A stretch of 64,000 nt of DNA, from the NCBI GenBank assembly GCA_028622995.1, contig JAJQJQ010000003.1, positions 2,604,001-2,668,000 of the forward strand, given 5' to 3'. The notes under the pieces are model-generated. The model was not told the origin of the DNA, did no database searches, and worked only from the letters and a program-made list of their open reading frames with translations. Position 1 is the first letter of the stretch, and every line of letters starts with the position of its first letter. Positions 50,217-62,932 of the stretch are shown in pieces. Source of the stretch: Panagrolaimus kolymaensis. Lineage: Eukaryota; Nematoda; Chromadorea; Rhabditida; Panagrolaimidae. A program made the translations under genes and the position numbers.

Positions 50217-53200
50217 TTTTTAATTATTCAAAACTAAAAAATGGTTGAGAATTAATGAAATGAATGCTTCTGGACATTTGTATAATAAATTATTTTTTTT
50301 GCTTGTCTCATCAAAATATTAACAGAAGAACATCGCGCAAAAAGTGAAGAGCCGGCGAAAACTTTTGATCTAATGTCGATGACATAGATCGGGGGAAGAA
50401 AAACTTTTAGATTTCATATAAATAAACAATTTAAAAGCTGCGCAATGACTTTTTTTAATAAAAAAAAGCATTGAAAAACAATGTAACTTTTGCTTTTCTT
50501 TTTTGAACAATAAAAAAAGTCTCTTTTAAACCATAGCTTCTCTCTCTTATTTTTTTATCCATCATCAACAATTTCGGAAGCTTTTAAAATTTATCCAATA
50601 CAAACAAAAATAAAAAACTCATAAAGCAAAAAAATACTATGGCATGGATAAAAGCAGCTGTGTGAACAGAAAAAAAAGAGAACTGACACCATCATCACAC
50701 ACACCGTTCTAAGAAAATTTTTTGCCTCAATTTTTTCTCCTACTTTTTTCTTTCGATTTCACGTTATTTTTCATCCGGAAAAAAGTAACAACAAACATGG
50801 TAGCCATAAAATGGTTTAAAAATACATATTATTGCGCAAAATTGCATGAAAGTGTGAAAAATCTTATTTTTGTTACACAACAAAGGAGGAATACTTAACG
50901 AAACGTTAAAAATCGCAATGGAATAAAGCCAAATCGCATTTTTTCTTTCTCATGTTGGTGGATGAGATTTTTTACACATGCTTGGAACAAAAGAAAGGAA
51001 GAAAACTCCTTCACGCAAAGCTGATTTTGTTAAGTGAAAACAAACAAAACAAAACAAAAACATAACACTTTTTAATGTCGTGTTTAACTTTTATAAATTA
51101 TACATAAATAAATAAAAAAAACTGTAAGTACATAATTATTTTCATCCCATCACAGAAATTTTTTTTGTTACTTTTTACTTTTTTAAAGGCACAAAAAAGA
51201 AGCAAAAATGCGAAATAAGTAAAAGTGTGGTTAACAGTTATTTGAGACTTTTGAGAAAAGCAATCCTCCATCAAATAAAAGAAGAATAAAAAAAAAATAG
51301 AAAGTGAGGACAAGATCATCATCATCGTCGTTGTTGTTGTCCAATCAACTCTTCTCAAGGGAAAAGCCTTTAAGCTCTTCCTCATCGCTAAAGATGGAAA
51401 AAAAGCAAAGCAAAAAAAGAAGAAGCTGCTTGTTTGGGATAATAAAATGCCGTTTTACTCTCACTCCTCTTAATACATAATAATAATAATAATCGAGGAA
51501 GGCAATGAATGAATAAAATGCAGTAGTAAACGACACGACCACCAATCAAAGACAAAATAAACGAACGAAAGAGAAAAAATAGAAAAGAAACTTGGCTTGC
51601 TTTTTTAATCCTAGGAAAATGATGAGTGAAACTACTAACAAATAACTAACTTGACTTGGGTTTTTAATTTTTCTCAGTATGTCAAAAAGTTACATATCCT
51701 AGCTTAAAAAAAGAAAAAATAATGCCGCTACTCATTTTTTTTAAGCGTTCAATGAGTTGGTGAAAAAAATGTAACAAAAAAATCGTCGCCATTTTTTTTT
51801 AAGTTGTGTATGTATGTTTTTTTTATTTTTAATGGACACGGTTGGCATCAATGTGGAAATGATTGATGAGTGGCTCATCACTTGGTGGCAAAAAAAATAA
51901 ATTGCGCGCACACCATAATCTTAAGAAAAAAGCCTAAAATGGTTTTGTTTGTTTTTGTGAACATCTTTGCAATCCAAAGTGCAAGCAAAAAATACAACAA
52001 CAAGAACCTCAATAAAATTGGCACTTAGAAAAAGAAATAACAACAACGGCATGGTCATGCTTAAGCGACAAATAAAAAAGCAAAAAAAGATGCGTCAAGC
52101 GTTACGCTAATTATGGTTTATTTTTTTATACTTTTTTGTTTCGTTTAAAAAAAGCAAAGACAAAGAAAGCAAGCGAAATTGCTTTTTTTGGTTCCAAAAT
52201 AGTACTTTGAATTTTTTGAGCTTCGTTGATAGCGTCACTGACCGAAACAAAAAATAATAATAATATAATCCTTTACCCAAATAGGAAAGATTCCAAAGAT
52301 GCTTCCGATCATTTGATGCTGCTCAATAAAAAGCGAAGCTTAAAATTAATTCACGCGTTTTGGAATAATTTGTTAAACTTAAGTTAAATGCAGCAATCCT
52401 TTTCACAAACTTATTCCTGTCTGCAAATAGGAGAATGCAACTACTCAACTAACTGATCTCATTAAACAAACTTTTTTTCATCGCTTATTTCTTTGAGTTA
52501 AAATTTTGTGGCAACGAAAAGAAAACTTTGAAAAATAAACACATGTTTTCGGATCCAAAATATTTTTTTATTCATTAATTTTCGTCAATTTTATTTAGGG
52601 ACTAAATGATGATTTTCTTTTTGGAAGCTGTCATTAAAGCTAATCAAAGTCAATCAAAACAAGAGAGAAACAAATAAATAAGCTAATTTTAATATTAAAA
52701 ATTAAAAATATTGATAGTAGCAACCTTAAAAAAGCAAAATAACAACAACAAAAAAAGAATATTGGATTATTGCCTGGCTCGACCTTGGCTAGTTGTCGTT
52801 GTCGTTGTCGGCATATCCTTGATGGTCAAAAACAATGCCGAAGCTCTTATAAACGGATTTGCACACGCATGCCAATTTTTAATGCGCGGTCGCATTTTTT
52901 GTAAAAGAAGGTTTCATTCAAGTGAAAAACTGAAAATGCGCGATAACAATGCTGCCAGTTTATGGTAGCATTTTAATTATAAAATTTGAATAAGTCAAAA
53001 ATAGCAATAATTTTACTTTTCAAAACAAAGAAGGAAGAACTCCAGGCACTTATTTACTTATTTAATGAGTCAAGAAAATTGGGAATAAGGAAAAAACTTG
53101 ATTGTATTCGAATATTGAAAAAAGCAATATAATGGTTTTCTACTTTTTTTGTTGAGAAGTGAGAAGTAAGTCAAAACAACAGCCTAAATGCCAATCAAAA

Positions 53201-54320
53201 AATCAGTCAAATGAAAAGAAAATGAACAGAATGGCGAAGAAGAAAAAAATATAATAAAAAAATCACATTTATTAGCGCAAATAAAAGAAAAGAATAATGA
53301 ATGATTTGCAATCCAGAGAGGGATTTTAAACCGAAGCGAAAAATGCAAAATGCGCAATAAAACTGTTACACTATGAATAGAGGATATTTAATGCGGCTTT
53401 TATACTTGTTGTTCTGATGATGCTTCCCATTATCGCAATCATTTATCACTTTGACACCTCTGCCAATACGAACGGCCTCATTTTTCTACAGTTAACTGGC
53501 AAATCAAAAAAGTCATCGCCTTTCTTTCCTTGTTTTTATATTTCTGGCATCTAACAGCTTTACCCAAATGAAAACAACAGCTTCTTCATTCTTTTAAGAT
53601 GAGTATGAAAAAAAAAAGTTGTCATCAAACATTGCTTTTTTCCTTCTTTCTTTCTTTTTTCTTAATTATGCGGAAACGGGCAATTTTTGAACAATTCTTT
53701 TAAATAAATTGAGTTTATACTTTCTTTTTTTATTTTTCATTCTTGAAGTTGCTTTCTCATACAATTGACTTTTGAGTTTGAGTATTCTTTATTTTTATTA
53801 AGTGCATCTTCTTCATTTTGTTTTTATTCCTTTACATATCTGAATTTCTACTGCAAAAATGATGCAAGAAATAATAAATTAGCTCCCATTTTCCAATAAT
53901 TTATTTTTTCATATACTTTTTTGCTTTGTTTTTGCATGAAAGTTTTTGGTTATTTTTTGTTTAAAAAGTGGAGACTTTTTTTGTGGGTTGTTGGATGGTT
54001 TATTAATACTGCCAGATTACCTGCCAATTAAAAAAATACTAAGCGTGAATTACAATTTTAAAACAAAAGCATAAAGAAAAAAACTATTAAAAAAAGCACG
54101 CAAAAAATGCGTGCGTAACTCAGTGAGTATTTCTCAAAATGCTGAGCTACGAGTGCAACTATAAAAAATAATTCCATAGATGTTTTTGATAAATCCAAAT
54201 CCGATAATCCAGGGGATGTTATAGGTAAAATTAATATAAAATAAAATTGCCATAATAATAATTTTTTGTTGGGTGTCGTATTTAATAAAAAATTTCCAAT
54301 GTGGAGAAATAATATTAAAA
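50217..54320. other. 4 kb gene-free region
   Basis: Low-complexity A/T-rich DNA with scattered GTCGTC runs (51323, 52795). The longest frame (52711-52968) encodes no recognisable domain and lacks splice context. Nothing further is supported. Promoter sequence of the tandem PEBP gene should lie in the first kilobase. Confidence 0.45.
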
Positions 54321-54672
54321 TTAATAAACAACGCCCATTTTATGGCCTTTGCCGGGATAGCAATCATTTAAGCATTTTTCTGTGAAACAGCATGCTTTTT
54401 GGATAGTTTTCAAGTCGCAGCCCTTCTGACAACATTCTCGTTGAATTTCTGAAAATAATCAACTTTGTTTATTTAATATCTACAAAAAGCGATTTAAACT
54501 ACTTACGTGAATCTGTCTGAGCCGACCCAAGGCAGGGCTGAGTTTCACCAGGGAATACACAGGTCTTGGCCACCATGCGACTGAATTCATCTCCACAATA
54601 TTTTTTGCCATAAACAGCGACGGCACAAATTGAAGCCAAAATAAGGATGATGGTAAAAATGGGGATCTTCAT
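54321..54672 (-). CDS. Insulin-like peptide precursor (candidate)
   Basis: Two short exons, 54672-54507 and 54448-54321, joined in phase 1, give a 97-residue precursor. A signal peptide (MKIPIFTIILILASICAVAVYG) is followed by a B-chain-like segment KYCGDEFSRMVAKTCV with the insulin spacing CG-x10-C (Cys26 and Cys38). An A-chain-like segment RECCQKGCDLKTIQKACC has the spacing CC-x3-C-x8-C (Cys61, 62, 66, 75). Additional cysteines at 47, 76, 81 and 85 could form two extra disulfides; nematode insulins commonly carry extra pairs. There is no dibasic site between the B-like and A-like parts, so a C-peptide may not be removed, as in several worm insulins. A T-run/TAG acceptor lies one base before the ATG. 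The 11-residue C-terminal tail after the last cysteine is unusual. Another cysteine-rich secreted family remains possible. Confidence 0.62.
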
Positions 54673-54684
54673 TCTAAAAAAAAA
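54673..54684 (-). promoter_or_regulatory. Probable spliced-leader acceptor of insulin-like gene
   Basis: On the minus strand a run of T ends in TAG (AG at 54674-54675) one base before the ATG. With no upstream coding exon, this is the arrangement left by trans-splicing of a leader RNA. Confidence 0.45.
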
Positions 54685-55490
54685 ATTAATCTATGGGTTA
54701 TAAAAAATCAAAAATAAAATTAAAGAAATAAAAAATGCAAACCAACTTGATTAAATTTTGTGCCGCCGCTGCTTATATTGCCTCTTGCCGGCTGTCAATG
54801 AATAATCGACACCGAGGATCGGCAAAAACAAAAAAAAAATAGCAAAGGAATTAAGTTTTTTGTTTATGTGAAAAAAAAATTTAGAGGAGGCGGTGCTGCT
54901 GTATAAAAACTCAACGAAATATTGCATCGTCGTTATATATTATTGCCTTACGACAGCTGTTGTCGTCGTCGCCGTTGCATTTCGAAGCATGGCTCGCCGT
55001 CGTAGTAGTAGTTGTTGTTAACGTTAGCGAACGAACGAACAAACTAGGATAGGAGTTGGTTAGAAGCGAGAAATATATTTTAAAAAAACAAGGAGCTGCA
55101 TCGAAGCATCGTATGACCACTTTTTCTCGTCCTCAAAGGTTCGATGTTTATTTTAAATAGTCTTCCTCGTCCTTTATCGAAGTCGTTCTTCGTTCCCATG
55201 TAAAAGTGAAAGTCAATCTTCCATTTCTTCAAAATAAATTTTTAAGATGCCAAAATGCAATTTTTATTTCTTTGAAGAAAAAAAAACTAATAAAAAACCA
55301 TTTATTCAAGAAATTGTGTTTTTGTTATTTGCAAAATGAGATATGAATTACATTAACATATATTAAGTGATAAAGCAAAAAATAAAAATTAAAAGCAACA
55401 AGGAAATTAAAATTAGAAAAAATAGAGAACTTTCTTAGTCGTTTTTTTAAAAGATAAATACTTTAATAAAGTAAAAAAATAAATGAAGAT
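54685..55490. other. Intergenic region between annexin 3' end and insulin-like gene
   Basis: The part from 54765 to 55170 is less AT-rich, with CGTCGTCGCCGTTGC and TCGTCG repeats and the tandem GAACGAACGAAC near 55027. It is probably promoter DNA of the insulin-like gene, which is transcribed away from it on the minus strand. No coding region is seen. Confidence 0.4.
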
Positions 55491-58433
55491 TTAACAGTTG
55501 CCTTTAACAAGAGCAATAAGACCATCTTTGTATGCTCCAGAGCAATCACCTTTGATTGTGCTTTCCAATGAAGTTTTGAACATTTGTTGATAGGCTTGGG
55601 AAATATCACGCATATCAATTTCAGCTCGAGTAACAACTAGTCGAACGAGGTCGGTATCACGAGTTCCGAGACCTTTCATAGAACTATGAAGTAATTCTGC
55701 AAAGTAAGCTGGACGGCTTCGAATGCATTTAATAATAGCCATTAAGCCATCACGAATATCGCCGCTAAATTCACTATCAATTGCTTTTTCAATTGGATGT
55801 TTTGCAACTTTTTCATATTCTTGGAAAACCATACGTAATTGAGCCATATTTTGTGAAGCAAGAATAGCATTGAAGCAGCTTTCATCGGTTCCCAATTTTC
55901 GTTCACCAGCACGATAAAGGTTTCGAGCATCTTGATTAGCTTTGATGTGATCGGTGTGGTTACTTTCGTCACGGCCCCCAGCACACAACGAGACGAGAAG
56001 GCGTTTGAAGTGACCACTAGTTTCACCAATGAGATCTTGTTCGAGATTGCGACGATACATTTGTTGATAAACAAGTTTTAATTCGTGAATTTGGGCATTG
56101 GTTCGAGTGGTCATAATTTCAATGAGAACTGATTCTTTAGTTCCAAGTCCAGCCATAGCTTTATGAAGGGAATAAGCATCAAAGCGAGCTGGAGGTTCAA
56201 GAAGAGCAAGGATGAGGTCTTCAAAATCACCATGAAGTTCAGATTTCAAATCTTGAATTAAATCTTTGCCATACATTACTTTGAAAGCTTTTGCAATTTC
56301 TTGCCGTTGCCAATTGCTTCGTTGGCAAAGAACTGCTACAACTTTATCGTTGTTGCAGCCAAAGCCTTTCATGGCTTTACGCAAAACTTCAGCATCGGCA
56401 TTTGCATTAAAGCCGGGATATGGACGAATTGATGGAGTGCTGTTCATACTTGGAGCTGAAAAATAATTTTTATTATTATTATAAATGTTTGGAATATTTT
56501 TTTAGAAAAAAAGGACGAAGGCCACGGCGATGCTGTTTACAAAAAAAGGAGATGTATCTTTAACCTTTATCGGCGCGCGAACAAGCACCAGTACACAAAC
56601 AACAAAAACAATCACCAATGGGGAAAAAATCGCGGAAATCAAACACGGACAAACTATTTATTTTTTCACTAAAGCCTTTTTTATTTTACGTTGTTGCCAT
56701 TAAAGTAGCAATGATGTGTTTTTTTTTGTTTAGCATTGATCGAAGAAAAAAAGATTCGGTTGTTGGTTGGTGAAAAATATAAACAGCTTTGTGGTATTGG
56801 TATTTCACAAACCAATACGCGCATTAGCCAAGCAGCATTTGTTTACCCACAAATCGACTTTAGTTTTTTTAATTGCGAAAATATGTTTTAAAACAAAGGA
56901 GAAGAAGAAAAAAATGCTACAGCAAAAAAAATTTTTGAAACTAAAAACTCAAATGCATCTTTGGAATTTCTTACGCATAAAATGGAATGTTTTCTTCATC
57001 AAAAAAACTCATTCATTTCATTCAAAAAATAAAAAGAAAGAAAAAAAGAAACCCAAATAGATGGCAAAAGTGAAAGTATGAATTTTTGAATAAAAAGGTG
57101 AAAGAAAGGAAACCGGTATTGTGTTTTTCCCAATGTCAAGTTGTTGCATCCGATAAAAGAATTTTTAAAGTATACTTTATATTAAAAAGAAATATGCCAG
57201 GCCAAGGATGCGCCTGTGGTATGTAGGATAAACATAAAAAAAATAATATAAAAAAAGCTCCTATGTTTTGTAAATAAAGCGTTATAGTTGTCGCCGTCAA
57301 AATACTCAAACAAAAAAAGAACAATAACTGACACATTATTAGAGGGGAGGAAATAAATATAGATATGTACAAAAGTGTTAGTGGAAAAAAACTAAGAAAA
57401 AAATAGAAAGAAAACATCACCAACCATAAGAGGTGGAATATTGTGGTGGAGCGCTTGGTTGATGTGGTCCTCCTTGTTGTTGTTGATTTTGTTGGGGAGG
57501 ATATGACCCTTGACTAATATTTGGATAAACGCCTCCTCCAACATTCTGATTCTGACCATAGCCACCTCCATAGCTTTGGGAAGGAGGAGGAGGTGGAGCA
57601 CCATAGCCTCCACCAAAACCACTCATTTGAGAAGGATTATTACTGGGATAGGGAGAATTGTTATAAGCTCCGCTAGGAGGTCCTTGGGGATATCCACTTT
57701 GATTGCCACCACTAGGATAAGGAGCAGAATCCGTTGGTGGATATGGTGCATTATTGCCTGAAGCATAATTTGGTGCATTGTTCCCAAAATTAAAACCGAT
57801 TTCTCTTTGACTATTTTGGTTATATTGACTACCTGCAGAACATAAATTCTGGGATGGTTAAAATAGCGATAGAAAAGCATTTCTCTATAAATAAAAATTC
57901 TTACCTCCTGATGGATATGGACTTGAATTATGAGATGAATATGGAGAAGGATTTTGTGAAGGATATGGACTTGGATTGACTGTTGGTGGATAACCTGATT
58001 GATAACTGCTACCTCCTGAAGGTGGTGGTGGAGCTTGTCCTGGATATCCTTGATATGCTGATGGTGGTTGACTTTGGCCATATCCGCCTTGATTAGGAGG
58101 ATATCCACCGCCTTGATTTCCAGGATAGGGAGAATAACCTCCTTGGCCTTGATTTGGATAACCAGAGCTGTCTCCCTGATTTGGATAACCACCTTGGCCT
58201 TGATTAGGGTAAGCAGATCCACCTCCTTGGTTGGGATATGCTGATCCACCACCACTTTGATTTGGATAAGATGAATTGCCGCTATCTTTGTTGTTTTGGC
58301 CTTGGCCCTGTGCGCCTTTAATTTGACTGGCTACATTCTAAAAAAAATAAATAAAGTAAAATTTATTCAAAATATAAATATTTAAATATTAACTTACAGC
58401 AAGGCCGCCGAGAATAGAATTAAAATTAGGCAT
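55491..58433 (-). CDS. Annexin with P/G/Y-rich N-terminal region (A7/A11 architecture)
   Basis: Exons 58433-58398, 58337-57905, 57832-57425 and 56455-55491 join in frame to 613 residues. The first 290 residues are low complexity: SAYPNQGG/GGYPNQG repeats, PPPPSGG and PYPS repeats, and a Gln run. The remainder is a four-repeat annexin core with the type II calcium sites KGFG-C, AGLGT and KGLGT, and an acidic residue about 38 positions later; repeat 3 has KLGTDES. Repeat 1 has Cys instead of Thr in GxGT. Annexins bind acidic phospholipid membranes in calcium; Gly/Pro/Tyr-rich heads as in annexin A7 and A11 support fusion or phase separation. The join between head and core uses a less typical donor (GTTGGT at 57424), leaving a 969-base intron. 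An alternative reading is two genes, but the phases fit one. It resembles C. elegans nex-2, from memory. Confidence 0.85.
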
Positions 58434-60527
58434 TTTAAAAATATAAAAAATAAATCGACGTGAGTTTTTGTAGAGAAAAAAAATATATAATCACAAGTAA
58501 AGCCTCTGACACGTTACCAATGATCAACAGAAAGGAAGGTTTTATAGTTTTGTTGTCGTCGTCGCTCGCTCTTGTTTTTTGTTTTGTTTGTGCTGTGTTG
58601 AGAAGAGAAAAGTATGTTGAGGGCGGTGATGAAGAAATGAATTGTAGAAAAGAAAGAGAGAAAAGAAGAGGACGCTTTGCAATATAAAAAACAACGTACA
58701 CACAGGCAAATTTTCGTACCACACAAGCAAAAAAAAAATAAAAAAGAAAGAAATCATTATGAATCATCAAAATTTAGAAAACTTTTTTGACTGCTAAAAA
58801 ACGCTGACGCAGATTTTTAAGAGCACATCCTTTTGTGAGGGAAAAAAGTTAGTATATTGAAATTAAATGATGACATCATCCTATTTAACTCATACCTTCC
58901 GGAAATTTAAACGAAACTTTATTTTATGTAAAACTTTTCAAGTGAGTTCAAAAATGTGATTCATTAAAAAATGATTAATAAAAAAGCAAGTGCCTTGAAT
59001 TGAATTTCGACGTCGTTTCCATTTATTATGATTGTTTCAAAAAATATTCTCACCAAATTTTAAAACTTTTTTAAAGCAATAAACAATGGAAACAAAATTC
59101 AATTATTTTTTTAAAAAGTGATGATAGCCTGCAATAATTCGTTTTGACAAGATAATATGACTGTTTTTAAAACTTTGCAATGGACGAATTTACTTTTTTG
59201 ATTGAAAAAGCTTTTTTCCAAAAAAAATCAAAAAGCTGCAATCAGAATCAAATTTCATTTTTTCGTATTTTTAAAGATTAGCTTTAAAAATTGTAAAAAA
59301 TCAAAGCACTTCAAAAAATTCATTTTCTTTGTTTATCCACTTTGTTTTTTTAATCTAAATCAACTTTATTAACCAAATACTTTTATGTTATAAAACAATG
59401 TAAATAATGGATCATGAGGCTTTCAAGAGAAGATCAAAAAAAGTTGCAAGAAATATTTGTTTTTATCAAAAACATTGCCAAGATAAACAAATGTTATAAA
59501 ATAATATGCTCTCATAAAATAATTATTTTGTAGTTGATCTTTGATTACGTTTTTAAAATTTAAATCTTCTTTAAAGAATAGAAATCGCACAGTGAATAAT
59601 TTAAAGAATTACATTTTTATCCTTTTTATATTATTGAAAAATTTATAAAATTCAAAATACGAAATTGTAAAAGTTGGGCATTCATTTAGTTCGAAATATT
59701 TCTTGTGATTTCCCGTGATTTAAAAACCAACATTAATTTCCAATAAATTATCACAATTACAAATAACAATAAATATCCCAACATTTTTCAACAAACTGTA
59801 TGCAAAACAAAAATCAGCAAAATTTGTTAATATTTATGTTATATTTTTAAGCACTTTTTTTATTTTCTTAAGAAGCATATAATAAAATTGTGTTAATTGC
59901 AGAATATGCTTTTTCTCATAGTAATGAGACTTTTTTAGTATGTCTCAAAAGTTTTAAACCATTCCGGTTTCATTTTTATTTACAAAAGAAAAGCAAAAAT
60001 TATTATCAAGAAAACGAATTAACCGCATTTCTCAGAATTTACCGGACATGGGTGAAATTAAGGGCTAATTTATAATGCCAAGAAATTGGTACATTTTCAC
60101 AGAAATAATTGCTTCTTTTTTATAGCTTTTTCATATAATCATTCAACTTATTATTTTTTACATTTTCACTTAATTTTTAGCATAATTGATTTATAACCTC
60201 ATTTGACAAAGAGCCTACAGAAAATGTAACAACCCGAGAATTTTATGGCCCACAATAGGTAAAAAAGAGTTTGATGAGTAAACAAAATATAACTTCAGGG
60301 AATTTACCACCTGAAATTATGCAGAAAGTAAACAAGGTCATGCAATCAGGGGCCTTTTGGCAACTATCAAATGAAATAATCATAAAATTTTAAAGTGTGA
60401 ATAAAGCTTTGGGCTATTATTGCATGGAATAAAAAACCCTTGAGTTTTAATAAGCCATACACAAAAAAGTTATCTAACTAAATATCAATCAACCGAATTC
60501 ATTTTTACTAAAAGAAAGTTGAAGAAA
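58434..60527. other. Intergenic region with possible gene remnants
   Basis: The annexin and the next gene are divergent, so two promoters should lie here. Most is A/T-rich. Two short open stretches (59890-60075 and 60297-60392) sit behind acceptor-like AG sites; the second encodes NLPPEIMQKVNKVMQSGAFWQLSNE, reminiscent of the start of an F-box but without further domain. They may be decayed exons or chance. Confidence 0.35.
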
Positions 60528-62055
60528 ATGGCAGCTAAATCCGTTGCTGTGATTCTCTTCTTTCTTGCCATTATTGGTAACTATGAAAGTTTTCCATTCT
60601 TAAATACATTTCAAGATGATTTTTTTCTAAAATCTACAACATCATCCGTTGGGTAAGGTTTAGTTATTATTTACTTTTTTAATTTGTGGGAAATTTTTTA
60701 GAATTTATCGAAAAGTTGATGAAAGTCGTATTGAAACTGAACTTTCATTTGAAGCTTTTAAAATCAATGAACCCAAAGATGTTAGCTCAAATTTAAAAGA
60801 CTTTGCGTCGGAAAAGACAAAAAGCTTTAACCAAAATATTGTGAATGAATTACAAAAACAATGTGAAGATAAAAAAGGTAAGGTTTTTCTTTTTATTTTT
60901 CATCACCAAATAAAACTTCTTTTTTTCCAGCTAAACTATTGGGGGCTCCTTTACTAAATATCGATGCCAATTTTGTGATTGGTAATATTGGTGCATTTGA
61001 ATATCCAACATCTGCAGTCAAAATTGATACACCAAATTTATACAACCATTATAGCTACAGTGATGAATATAGATGGCGAAGCACCGCCATTGAAACAATT
61101 AAGGATTTGCAAGATAAAATTTTCATTCTTGAAAAAATGGATGATTATAAATCTGCTGCAATGAAAACAATCGATGACATGTTTCGTGAAAAGTATGATT
61201 GGAAAACTTTTAATGAAAAGTTTGTTATCCCAAATATTGGTCTTACTCTTCATGATATTCAAAACACTGTTGTTGGGGGTTGCAATAACAATTCAATAAT
61301 CATCCATCATACAATTTCAACCGGTTCTGAACTTGATTTGTTTAATATTTATGAAGTAAGCTTTAAAATAAAAGCTCCATATTTTAAAATAATCTTTGCA
61401 ATTTTAGCTTAAAGTTCTTGGATCAATTGAAGAGGATCTTTACGTTGAACCAATTATGCCTTCTGAATTTATCGATATTAATGGAACTTGGGCGGTATTT
61501 AATAACGATTCATGCCCAACAAAAAATAAATGCTCTCCACTAACTATTTCATTTCCCCAATGCAATCCCAGTAATCCCGAAAAATGTGAAAAACTTTCAG
61601 TCAAAGTTGAAAAAGAATTTTTAAAATATTATCAAAGTAAAGATAGAATTCAATTTGTTACTAATCTAAAAGTTAGCTCATTTTTATTATTTAATTATTA
61701 ACAATTACTAATTAATACATTTTAGACTTTCACCATTACGCCCTCCACAGTAGTTAAAATAATTTATCGAGTTCCAAATTCGGGAAAAGTTACCGTATCT
61801 CTCGCAGAAAATGAAATTCTTTCAATTGGAAATCAAACTTTTTCTGGAAAAAGCAAAAACAAAACCAAAATTATCTTTCATCGAATCATAAATGAATCTT
61901 TAGAAATTTCACAATTTTCTGAAGTTAAAATGGACGAGAATGATTCTGGAGGAGAAGGAAAAAATAAATGGGTTATTGGAGGTGCAATCTTTGCAGTAAT
62001 TATTGTTGGAATATTTGTTGTTTGTTGTTTTATCAGATGCATCAATTCTTTTTAA
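60528..62055 (+). CDS. Unrecognised type I membrane protein
   Basis: Exons about 60528-60652, 60702-60877, 60931-61355, 61408-61671 and 61726-62055 join in frame to 439 residues. The start could be one base off because of how the sequence line is printed, but the phase is fixed by the next exon. A signal peptide (MAAKSVAVILFFLAIIGNYES) is followed by an ectodomain of about 380 residues with several N-glycosylation sites (NNNS, NGT, NQT, NKT, NES), two cysteine clusters (DSCPTKNKCSP and PQCNPSNPEKCEKL) and beta-rich sequence near the membrane. A single membrane segment (WVIGGAIFAVIIVGIFVVCCF) leads to a short tail IRCINSF. No family was recognised. It is probably a cell-surface protein. Confidence 0.72.
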
Positions 62056-62664
62056 AAAGATATCTATTTTGTATTAATTTTCAATTGCATAATATTTTTT
62101 TGCTCTTACAATAGCTTAATTATGCTACTTTTTTGTTGTTTAATTTTTTATATGCCTTTTGTTTTTCTATATATGTTTGATAAAATGAATACTTAAGACT
62201 TTTATTTGAAGTTGTTGATCATGTTGATTCTGGGCCATGATTGACGTTGAAGGATCATGAGCGAACTTGTAGTCAAACGTTTGAGTTGAGAGCATGCAAT
62301 CATTTGATATACGATCAGCTGAACACATTGTTGGGAACACGAGAATGAAGTTCCAGTTTGATATTTTGAATTTGAAGTTAATTAAGGCGTTGTTGATTTC
62401 ATTACATAAAAAATGATAAAACTTTCTCCGAAATTTTTTTAAATGTGTTTTTGAAAATCTAAATAGTGAATTATAAAATCTTAATCACTTTTTAACTACA
62501 ATAATCATTTTTTTAACAATGACTCATCATTGACAGACAACAAAAATTAATTACCTTTTTCTCTTATAATTACCGAAGGCGGAATTTTATGATTTCACTT
62601 TATATAAAAACAGGGTAAACTACTATCCAGTACCAAAATTTAAAATTCAATTTAAAAAATAATT
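62056..62664. other. Intergenic region with an unexplained open stretch
   Basis: The first 100 bases are 3' sequence of the membrane-protein gene. An open minus-strand stretch at 62167-62460 is described as a finding. TATATAAAA at 62601-62609 lies 56 bases before the next ATG and looks like a TATA box. Confidence 0.4.
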
Positions 62665-62850
62665 ATGCGAATTGTTTACTTTTTATTTTTCCTTCTATTG
62701 TTTCTTTTCTTTCAAGTTTCTGAATCTTATGTAATTCAAAAAACAGGGTTGCAAAAAATAACAAGTTTTGGTGCAATAAAAACATGTTTGACCATTGTTA
62801 AATCACGAATAGAAAAAGGGTTTATTGTTTCAAAAAAAAAATATATATAA
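62665..62850 (+). CDS. Small secreted peptide, unrecognised (61 residues)
   Basis: A single-exon frame starts 56 bases after a TATATAAAA. It has a strong signal peptide (MRIVYFLFFLLLFLFFQVSESY) and a 39-residue basic remainder (VIQKTGLQKITSFGAIKTCLTIVKSRIEKGF) with one cysteine. There is no dibasic-flanked repeated peptide. It may be a short effector-like or antimicrobial-like peptide, or an artefact of T-rich sequence; the TATA position favours a gene. It is followed after 82 bases by another short secreted frame on the same strand. Confidence 0.4.
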   Translation: MRIVYFLFFLLLFLFFQVSESYVIQKTGLQKITSFGAIKTCLTIVKSRIEKGFIVSKKKYI

Positions 62851-62932
62851 ACCCCTTCCGCTCAATTTAAATCCATTTTCATTTAACAGCTGATATCCCT
62901 TATTTCAATCCAATATTAAGAAATTTTCAATT

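Noticed and set aside
52711..52968. 85-codon ORF with a Val run
   Set aside because: The Val run comes from a GTTGTCGTT repeat; nothing else supports coding.
57392..58255. Ile/His-rich ORF on the minus strand over the annexin head
   Set aside because: Alternative-frame reading of the P/G/Y-rich exons; it crosses the intron between 57832 and 57905.
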